A stretch of DNA of 64,000 nt from Carettochelys insculpta (lineage: Eukaryota; Chordata; Testudines; Carettochelyidae). The stretch is taken from contig NC_134147.1 of the NCBI RefSeq assembly GCF_033958435.1, positions 42,216,001 through 42,280,000 on the forward strand, written 5' to 3'. Of the stretch, positions 55,836 to 64,000 are shown in pieces. The notes under the pieces are model-generated. The model was given only the letters and a program-made list of their open reading frames with translations. It was not told the origin of the DNA and ran no database searches. Both the position numbers and the translations under genes were made by a program. Numbering within the stretch: position 1 is the stretch's first letter; each line of letters opens with the position of its first letter.

Positions 55836-56465
55836 ATAGAACTGGAAGGGACCTCGAGAGGTCATCGAGTCATTCCCTGCCCTCTTGGCAGGACCAAGCA
55901 CTGTCTAGACCATCCCCAGTAGGTATCTATCTAACTTGCTCTTTAAAAATCTCCAGTGACATAGATTCTACATCCTCCCTAGGTAATTCATTCCAGTGTT
56001 TAACCACCCTGACAGTTAGGAAGTTTTCCTAATGTTCAACCTAAACTTCCCTTGCTACAGTTTAAACCCATTGCTCCTTGTCCTACCCTCAGAGGCCAAG
56101 GAGAACAATTTTTCTCCCTCCTCCTTGTAACCCTCTTTAAGATACTTGAAAACTAGTATCATGTCCCCTCTAAACCTTCTCTTTTCCAAACTATACAAGC
56201 CCAGTTCTTTCACACTTCACTCATAGCTCACATACTCGAGACCTTTAATCATTCTTGTTGCTCTTCTCTGGATCTTTTTCCAATTTCTCCACATATGTTT
56301 TTCTGAAATGTAGTGTCCAGTACTGGACACAATACTCCAATTGAGGCCTAATGAGCTCTGAGGAGAGCAGAAGAATGACTTATCGTGTCTTCCTCACAAT
56401 ACTCTTGTTAACGCATTCCAGAATCTTTCTGGCTCTTTTTGCAACAGTATCACGCTGACTAAAAT
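55836..56465 (-). repeat. CR1 LINE 3' end
   Basis: Antisense CR1 over about 630 bp: 'ATCATAGAACTGGAAGGGAC', 'CTTGGCAGGACCAAGCACTG', 'CATTCCAGTGTTTAACCACC', 'CATTGCTCCTTGTCCTACCC', 'CCTTCTCTTTTCCAAACTA' and 'TTGTTGCTCTTCTCTGGATC'. This covers the 3' untranslated region and the end of ORF2. It is 5'-truncated and relatively well preserved. Confidence 0.85.
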
Positions 56466-58184
56466 CAGGAGCACCACAGAAGCTTTTGTCTACCCACAGT
56501 CTTCCTGTCCATAAGACAGTCTGGGGAGGCTGCCCCTGGCCTTGTGCTTTGGGGAGTCCCCAAGACAGCTGCCTTAGTCATCCCAGGGTGGCATGGGGGA
56601 TTGCTAGGGGACCTCACACAGGATGACAGCAGGGGTGGCCCCCCCTCCAATCTCCTGCACTCACCTTTGTGGTGGCATCCAGAGCAGCCCATCAGCCTGC
56701 ACCACTCTGCCCTACCCCACCCCTCTACCCACTCCCTACTCACTGCATTCAGCCTAACCATGGCAGCAGGAAAGAGTGCCCTGGCCCCAGCCCCAGCCCC
56801 AGGATTCTCTGCTTCCTGCCGCCACTGGGGGGAAGTGGAGCTCAGCGGGCTGGGAGAGGGGGCTGGGTGGAAAGGAACAGACCTGGCTGGCAGGTGGCAT
56901 AGAGGAGAAGATGTGGAGTGAAGGCAGAGTATAGGTGGAGGAGAGGTGGGGGCTGGACCTGTTGCCTTCGGTCCTGCACGTGGGCGTGGGCATTCCTGCA
57001 GAACCTTTATAAGATTCTCTGTTTGGTTACTATTACAAACTTACTTTACAACGTTAAGACAGCTTCTGATAAATGATCATTGAAAACACCAACAGAAGGT
57101 CATTTCATGGCCTTTTGTATCCCTATATCCAAATTGCCTTCACCCTTTCTGTGCCTCTCTTCCTTTGTTCACGCAAAGCTGTCACCTGGCTATACTTCTC
57201 AAGGCATTTCAGATTATGCTGTAAATCAAAACTGGGTTTTGTTAAGATGCAACATTCATGTGACTCAGTTTTAAATGCAGTCTATAAAAGATCAATAAAG
57301 AAGAGCACCAAAGTCCCCTGTATGTAGACAGGAATATAAGCCAAGAATTTTGAAATAGAAAATTAACATTAATTAGCTGTTATAAAATTGATTTAATTAA
57401 AAAATGCCCTGAAAAGATGAAAATTTTAGAAACCAGCATATTAAAATGTTCATTTGAAATGTGTGGTTTGTGGGTTTTTTTTTAACCTGAAGAACAAATT
57501 GTCTTAAAGGCGCCAATTTATAACTTTGTACTATTTTCACTATATGGACTATTTTGCATTATACTTTAATTAAAGTTATAATTACAGAACTAAATATAAT
57601 TAGCTTCTGTCTTCAAAAGAAATTGGAAGTGAACTTACTTTATTAAATTTTCAATTTGTTTCCTGCAGTGTTACATAGTTTATTCTAATTAATTAAAGGC
57701 AATCTCATACATATTTTATCAACTGAGGAATCTGATTATCAGCTGAAGAATTCTTTTAATTCCCACTTTTTTCTTCTAATTTCCATTCCCCCAACCTCCA
57801 CCTGCACTCGAATGCCTTCAATGACAACATAAATAAGGCACTTGCTACTACATTTCATATCTCTCGCACAGATGAACGTGGCATTGTAATAGTTACTGAT
57901 GGCATGAAGCCAATTTTTTTTCCCTCCTTGGTGGGCATGCCTCTTATTTAAGGGATCCTTGTCTGACACAGTGATAGTCATTGTTAGTATGTTTTATGAC
58001 TTCCAAATTAAACCTCCACAGTTTTTTTTTCTGTTTTATACTTTAGATTCTATGTATGTTTGGTTTTTGCGTTCCTTGCAGCACGCTTACAACTGGTGGA
58101 TATCCCATTTTAGCAAGGCACTGAAGCATACACTTATTTTTAAGTGTATGAGTTGCGTTGGCCTTCAGTGGGGCACAAACACCT
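56466..58184. other. No recognised feature; small perfect hairpin
   Basis: No supported gene. A GC-rich patch lies at 56540-56960. A perfect 10-bp hairpin (CATACACTTA / TAAGTGTATG, loop TTTT) is at 58127-58150. Confidence 0.45.
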
Positions 58185-58500
58185 TAGAATTCTAGGGCTG
58201 GAAGGGAGCTCAGGAGGCCATTGAGGCCAGCCCCCTACCCAAAACAGGACCAGGACCAACCCCAACTAAGTCATCCCAGCTAGGAGTTTGTCAAGCTGGG
58301 TATTAAAAACCTCTTGGGATGGAGATTCTAGCACCTCTCTAGATAACCCATTCCAGTGCATCACCATCCTCCCACCGAAATAGTTTTTTCCTAATATCCA
58401 ACCTAGACCTTTTCCCGCTGCAATTTGAGTCCATTGCTCCTTGTTCTGCCATCCGTCACTACCGAGGACATACGCTGTCCAACCTTTTTAGAACCCCAAT
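58185..58500 (-). repeat. CR1 LINE 3' end
   Basis: Antisense CR1: 'GGGCTGGAAGGGAGCTCAGG', 'AGCTAGGAGTTTGTCAAGCT', 'CATTCCAGTGCATCACCATC' and 'CATTGCTCCTTGTTCTGCC'. A different, shorter CR1 subfamily from 55836-56465. Confidence 0.8.
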
Positions 58501-58610
58501 GTTGCTGAATCAGGGTCACTTGGCTTAATGATGGAACCTTGCTCTAGTCAAAACTGCTAATGAAGTCAGTGGGACTGAGTCAGAATTGCAAGACTGAGCC
58601 TTTAAGTGTC

Positions 58611-58663
58611 TGTTTTTATTGTTGTGGCATATGTATTTAACATATGCCACAGCAATAAAAACA
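58611..58663. repeat. Near-perfect hairpin, 23-bp arms
   Basis: Arms 58611-58633 and 58641-58663 pair with a single mismatch, around the core GTGGCATATG / CATATGCCAC, with a 7-base loop, TATTTAA. Confidence 0.9.
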
Positions 58664-58719
58664 AAAACATTTAAACTTGGCTAAACGATCAGTGCACTGA
58701 AGATCGGCACCTAGCATTG

Positions 58720-59165
58720 CTGCTAGAGGTTGTACCTCTGAAATCCAAGATTCTTTTGTCTGGCAACAACTGTGGTCTGTCAGGGCCATCTGGATGTTGC
58801 AGGACCAGAAAGCCCTGGTGGTGGGAAGGAGGCAAAGTGGGAGACCAACAGCTAAGAGCCCCAGCCTGGGCAACCCCAAATACTCTGGCAGCAGGGCAGA
58901 CTGCAGTGGCCAGGGAGCAGTGGCCAGGCTAAAAAGCCGGCAGCCCTCAGTGGGGGAAGTTGGAGGCCAGGGAGCCAAGGCCATGGCCTGGGACTGTGGC
59001 CAGAAATTGGGCAGCCTGCTGCAGCTGGGAAACCACGGCCAGAGTCAGGGAAGGGTCCCAATGATGGCTGGGCATAGGGTGGGCAGCCAGAGCTGGGAAG
59101 CTGCAGGTGCTGGCCAGGAGGGGAACCCGGCAGCGGGGCCAGCTAGCCAGCACGGGAACTAAATC
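58720..59165. repeat. Possible Tigger-like element with GC-rich interior
   Basis: The start 'AGAGGTTGTACCTCTGAAAT' then 'CCAAGATTCTTTTGTCTGGC' resembles the Tigger-like terminus. The interior ('GGCAGCAGGGCAGACTGC') recalls 13561-13797. No right end was found. Confidence 0.35.
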
Positions 59166-59349
59166 AAACTCTTGCAAACTCTTTCACACAGCTAGTCCCT
59201 GGGTGTGACTCCTCTGAAATATAAAAACAAGTTTTTTAATTTGTAACTGTATTATAAATGCTGGAAGAGAAGTGAGGATTGAGGGTGGAGGCTGATGGTT
59301 CATGATTCACCCCATTAGAACCTTGCATCCCACTGAAGGGTCATGACTA

Positions 59350-59610
59350 GGGTGGCCAATAGCGAGGAGGGACAGAAGGGGCATCTGCTCTGGGGCCCAG
59401 TGATTTAAAAGGGCCCAGAACTCCCAACCTCTACTGCCACTACCTCGGCCGTAGCAGCAATTGGCTCCCCATTCCCTTGAAATCATTGCCACAGCCTCTG
59501 GCAATGCACGTGCATCCCTGGAGGTGGTGAAGGGCCAGCTGGAGAAAGGTAGCCTCAGCTCTGCCCTTTCCCTCCAGGAACCCCTGGGCTAAATTCAGCC
59601 CTGCTACATG
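59350..59610. repeat. Interspersed repeat shared with 19745-20000
   Basis: 'CTGGGGCCCAGTGATTTAAA', 'AGGGCCCAGAACTCCC' and 'TCCCCATTCCCTTGAAATC' parallel 19745-20000 and 35575-35850. Confidence 0.45.
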
Positions 59611-60864
59611 CAGGCCCAGCTTCCTAATGTCAGTGTAGCAATGGTTGCTTATATTAGATTTGAACTGGGCCTGGGAATTGTTTTTATGTTTGTTTTGCAG
59701 TATAAAGCAACTCCAAGGTAGTTTTATGGTAGGTAGGTCTTCTCAGCCATGATGCTGAGCTGGCCTCCCTTAATTTACTTTACTCCTCTGCAATCAAATA
59801 GTCTGTTACCTGTACAACTGCAAAACCAATAATAATGGCAAATACAATTTTTATGTGGACAAGGTCCCCACTTCTCAGTTCATAATATGCTTGGAAAGAT
59901 GAAAAGGGCAGAAAACTTGTACTGCTGTTAAAATGACAAAATTATGGATTTTTTTTTAAATTATCATGAAAATTGCCAAAGATTCACTTGTTATATTTAA
60001 GGCAGATTCTAAATTCTTTAGGCATTGCATTTTTGTGTTTAATGTGATATTTTCTGCATATTTATAATTACTCAGCTTTTAACTTTGAATTTTTCATTCT
60101 TTTTCACTTTTCTGTGTGGAGGGTTGACCCTTTCATCCCAACCAAGCAGCTATTACCCATTTGTTCATTGAAATACAGTCCTCTATTTCCCTCACTCAAC
60201 TACCTTGAGACTTCTCTATGTACTAGTAGCAATGGTTGATATTGTTCTGTAACCCACTGGGAGGGCAGGAAGTTGTCTTTTGTTGCCATGTGGAGTGACA
60301 AGCAAATTCTTACCTCTTTCAGACCTAAAGAACTGGGATCTTACAACCCAGCAAATTTATCATGAAATAGATAAAACACCATATCAGCCTTGCTTTGATT
60401 TGTTTTTTATATCTACAATCCCATCTCTTGCCTTGATAATGCCAGACAGATTTCCTGTCACCAATTTTTTTTTACTATGTTGCAGCTTTTTACTTGGAAT
60501 ACAACATAAGTCAGTTTCAAGCTTGCATTCTTTCCTTATTCTTGACATAAGGAGTGTCTTAAATGGATTGTATGTGCATATACTCTGGGAAAGTTTGGAT
60601 GTGAATTTAGTTTCAAATTTTATTATTTATGAAATAATAAGAGGCAGTGCTCTGAACTCACAAGACGAACTCAAAACTTCCAGTTTCTAAGGCTCTGCGC
60701 ATTCACTGCATTCATTCGTAAGGGTATTACTGGAATATAGGTCCTCAGTGTGACAAACACATAAAGAGCTGTTGTGTCAGGGTCTCCTTTGGGTATGGCT
60801 GCGATGATCTCATTACACATACATGGCAAAGTAACATGAGCTCTGCAGACCTTCCAGGAAACAC
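59611..60864. other. No recognised feature
   Basis: AT-rich with no supported gene. The frame 60280-60690 is long but shows no known domain. Confidence 0.45.
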
Positions 60865-60876
60865 AGACCAAGGAAA

Positions 60877-61074
60877 TGACAAGAAGTCCTGTGGCACCTT
60901 ATAGACTAACAGATATTTCGGAGCATAAGCTTTTGTGGGCAAAGACCATCTGATGAAGTGGGTCTTTGCCCACAAAAGCTTATGCTCCAAAATATCTGTT
61001 AGTCTGTAAGGTGCCACAGGACTTCTTGTTGTTCTCAAAGATACAGACTAACATGACTACCTCTCTGATACTTG
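60877..61074. mobile_element. Palindromic head-to-head Penelope-like tail with 12-bp TSD
   Basis: The minus-strand arm (60877 to about 60953) and plus-strand arm (about 60954-61074) pair almost perfectly through 'AGTCCTGTGGCACCTTATAG' and 'CTGTAAGGTGCCACAGGACT'. The unit is bounded by the direct repeat AGACCAAGGAAA at 60865-60876 and 61075-61086. Here the right arm is the longer one, the reverse of 2407-2618, so the two palindromes arose independently. Confidence 0.8.
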
Positions 61075-61149
61075 AGACCAAGGAAAGGAAACAACTGCCC
61101 ATGCAACAGAAGCTGAATGAGGCCATAATCTACTGACGATGATACAGCC

Positions 61150-61312
61150 TGTAGCTTTTAGGGGTAAGACCTACTCCCTGTATCTGTAGGTCTATACACT
61201 GTCTTACTCGTAAAAGCTCAAGACAAAGTAAATTTGCTAGCCTTTAAGGTGCTACAGGTCTGCTTGTTATTTGTGAAGCTACAGACTAACACGGCTGCTC
61301 CTCTGAGTTATT
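61150..61312 (+). repeat. Penelope-like tail, another variant
   Basis: 'TCGTAAAAGCTCAAGACAAA', 'TAGCCTTTAAGGTGCTACAG', 'GCTACAGACTAACACGGCTG'. It lies just after the palindrome at 60877-61074 but belongs to a diverged subfamily. Confidence 0.6.
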
Positions 61313-63079
61313 TTAATGTTGGAACTTAAATCAAGATCAGCGTTTATGGTAGTTGTGACAAACCCACTGTCGATGTGGTGAATTGCTTCCAGCTTAATTC
61401 TCCCCTGGGAAATTCCTGACTCCTGTCTCCCCCTTGTTGTGGGCTAAATGGTTATGCTGTTGTCTCTGGGGAAAGAAAAGAGTTCTTGGTAATAGTCCCT
61501 GCAGCAATGTGTAGAGCATCGGCAGCAGGGGTAGGCTCAAGGGACACTATGCTGCTAAAAATAGCAGTGTAAGTGGCAGGCACTACCAGGGTGTGCAGAA
61601 AGCCATGCAAGGTGTGCTCAGTGGGTTCAGTCCAGCAGGGCAGTCATCTCGACTAAGCAGTGCCTCCCCGTCTATGTTAATTATACCAGTTCTAGTTGGG
61701 CACTCGGTGTTTGTAGCCTACAACCCCCATCAGTGTAGTAGTGCCTCTAGTAAGTGCACCCTCATAATGTTTGGCCAGCTTGGGACCCTTTCTCCATTAT
61801 TAAATTCCCCAAGGCCAGCACTGTACTTCCAGCTTGGGCTTACCTTGCCTCATTTATCTCCTGATCAAAACTAAAGCGCCTAGCTTCAAGTGCGTTTTAC
61901 CTCCTGAGGTTTCTCAAGTGTTGCTGTCACTCTGAGGTAAAACGAAAAAAAGCCCCTTTATTAGCAGTGAATACCTGCCCTGAAATGATTCCTTGTTGCT
62001 TTCAGGAAATAAGAACATTTCAGTGCCTTCTAACCTGCCTATCCTCAGGCGTCTTGCAGCCCACCACTACAGAGCAATTATTAATTTGTGTTGGGAACTA
62101 CTGTAGTAAGGCAACCATTCCTCTGGAGAGGTTGACTTGACTGAGAGCTGGCAGCCATGGCTGGGTGCTGGTATTAGGGCTTCAGCCGCACACCTCACCT
62201 TGAAGTGTTTTCCATTACAGACTGGTTTGCTTCAATGGCTCTCAGTGCCCTCACTATGAAATTTGTCCTGGCATCCTTGCATCCTAGACTTGTAGAGCTT
62301 GGCTCGCTACTGATTTGGTATGGTGGATCAGCCCCCCAAAGTGTGAGATTCCTTAATAAGTGAAATGTGCAAATTCCTGGTGAAAGTGCACCTTGATTCT
62401 TTGTTTCCTCTGAATCTGTGGCTAATGGGTGTAGACAATAGCCTGTCACATGGAATTTTAACAATGACTTTCTGAAAAATCCCATGTTCTTTTGCATAGT
62501 TACCTTTCCATTTAATTTATGGCTTTGCTTATGATGGGTTAGTTAATGAGGAGTACCTCTTCTGTTTCTTCGATGCATATTCTTATTTTGTCCCTCAGTA
62601 AAGCTTCTGTAACCTTTAACTTATTTTTGCTCAGTTAGTAGAATTAGAATTCAACATAAGTAAGATAAATCAAGACATTACAATAAAATCCTGTCTTGCT
62701 GTAACTTTTCAGCTGTCAGAGGCCTGAATTCCTTCCAAAATTCTTTCCTGTGTGCAAATTAAGTACAAGACATTTAGAGTTGTGGGGTTTTTTGTTTTTT
62801 TTCCCCCCAGCCATTAAATGCTGTAGTTCACAAGTGTATAAAGCTAAGAAGTAACGTGCAGGGCTTTCTACCATCATTCAAAGGAAATTAAAACAAACAC
62901 ACCATAGTGTTGTTTTTAGTGGGGGGAGAAAGACAACGGTGGATAATTAAAATGAAGATACTCTGAAGAGAGTTTTAGGACCAGCATTCTAGAAGTAATT
63001 TTCTCCTATGCATGTTGTGATGAAAGTGGGGTTTTAGTCACATCTTGCTTTTTTTGCCTGTGAGGTCTTAAGCTGTGCA
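61313..63079. other. No recognised feature
   Basis: No supported gene or repeat. Confidence 0.5.
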
Positions 63080-63640
63080 TTAACGGGAAAGTTGTGAGCA
63101 AGACATGAGAAGTCATTCTTCCATTCTACTCTGCACTGATTAGGCCTCAGCTGGAGCATATTGTGTTCTGTTTTGGGCATTGCATATCAAGAGGGATGTG
63201 GAGAAATTGGAGAAGGTCCAGAGAAGACCAACAAGAATGATTAAAGGCCTAGAGAACATGAGCTATGAGGGAAGACTGGAAGAACTGGGCTTGTTCAGTT
63301 TAGAAATAAGACTTACCAGAGATATAACAGCATTACAAGGAGGAGGGAGGAAAAATTGTTCTTCTTAGCCTCTGAGGACAGGACAAGAATCAATAGGCTT
63401 CAACTGTGGCAAGGGAGGTTTAGGTTGGACATTCAAAAAAACTTCCTAACTGTCAGTGGTTAAAAATTGGAATAAATTGCCTAGGGAGGTTGGGGAATCT
63501 CCCTCACTGGAGATATCTAAGAGCAGCTTGGGTAGATATCTATCAGGGATGATCTAGATGGTACTTGGTCCTGCCATGAGGGCAGGGTACTGGACTGTCA
63601 CTTCTCAAGGTCCCTTCCACTTCTACTGTTCTATGACTCC
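63080..63640 (+). repeat. CR1 LINE 3' end
   Basis: Plus-strand CR1: 'TAGGCCTCAGCTGGAGCATA', 'GTCCAGAGAAGACCAACAAG', which translates to 'EKVQRRPTRMIKGLENM' near 63210, then 'GGGCTTGTTCAGTTTAG', 'AACTTCCTAACTGTCAG', 'TTGGTCCTGCCATGAGGGCA' and a 'TTCTATGACTCC' end. It covers the ORF2 C-terminus and 3' untranslated region and is 5'-truncated. Confidence 0.85.
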
Positions 63641-64000
63641 TGTGTCTATACAACAGCGTTATTGTGGAATAAGCTATTCCAAAAGAGCTATAAGTGGCTC
63701 ACACATGCAGAGTAAGAGACAGTCCCTGTCCCTAAGAGCTTACAGTCAAAATAGATAAACCAGAGAAAAGGCTGAAGAAATGGAAGTCCCGGTGTACAGA
63801 TGGGGAAACTGTGATACAGGCCGATTTTAAGTGGCTTAGGTGTCACACAGTCTGTAGCACAGCTGACTCCTAGTCAAGTACATGAACTATAAAAACAGGC
63901 ACGATCTCAAAGGTGCTTCATTGTGGAGGCAGAGGGCTCCCCACCCCTGAGCGCCTGCTGCTAGCTACCTCCACCAAGAAATTTGTGGGCTCTCCCGAGC
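63641..64000. other. No recognised feature
   Basis: Nothing supported up to the window edge. Confidence 0.5.

Noticed and set aside
60280..60690. 136-codon AT-rich open frame with hydrophobic stretches
   Set aside because: The Phe/Leu/Ile bias comes from AT-rich DNA. There is no known fold or supporting splice sites.
1..64000. CRISPR arrays, operons, bacterial promoters or terminators
   Set aside because: The content is vertebrate nuclear DNA with LINEs, SINEs and spliced transposon genes. No such prokaryotic structures are present.

Overview
The window looks like non-coding DNA from a turtle nuclear genome, probably a cryptodire. It is AT-rich and has no long host gene. It is packed with repeats I associate with turtles: tRNA-headed 'Cry'-type SINEs, CR1 LINE 3' ends, Penelope-like element (PLE) tails, and many DNA transposons whose ends read 'GGCTACGTCTACAC'. 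The turtle assignment rests on remembered repeat families, not on a search. No host gene could be named. The only candidate is a weak set of possible minus-strand exons near 5.5-6.2 kb.

Layout. 1-5.1 kb: PLE tails, one of them a palindrome with target-site duplications (TSDs); Tigger-like short elements; a CR1 3' end; and a decayed Harbinger transposase (copy C). 5.1-12.7 kb: mostly unrecognised sequence with one LTR-like block. 12.7-18.4 kb: a Cry SINE split by a PLE tail, a hAT miniature element, a Tigger-like element, a LINE reverse transcriptase split by about 1 kb of nested DNA transposons, and a second LTR-like block. 18.4-30.8 kb: sparse, with scattered miniature elements and LINE pieces. 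30.8-33.75 kb: Harbinger copy A. 37.4-41.0 kb: Harbinger copy B and a hairpin miniature element, both inside one Tigger-like element. 41.4-43.8 kb: a PLE with reverse transcriptase and GIY-YIG endonuclease remnants, in head-to-head form and carrying a 710-bp Harbinger derivative. 45.3-47.7 kb: LINE pieces, another hairpin element and a hAT miniature element. 48-64 kb: a 597-bp hAT element, a Cry SINE, three CR1 pieces, a second TSD-bounded PLE palindrome, and otherwise unrecognised sequence.

The main biological content is a two-gene PIF/Harbinger family. A Myb/SANT-like DNA-binding gene reads rightward and a DDE transposase gene reads leftward, so the two converge. Copy A keeps the long Myb gene but has lost the front of the transposase. 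Copy B keeps a nearly whole transposase with all three acidic catalytic residues but has lost the back of the Myb gene. Non-autonomous relatives share the same ends and flank with 3-bp duplications that are not the usual TWA. The second notable system is the PLE family, whose tails were inserted as head-to-head palindromes with TSDs.
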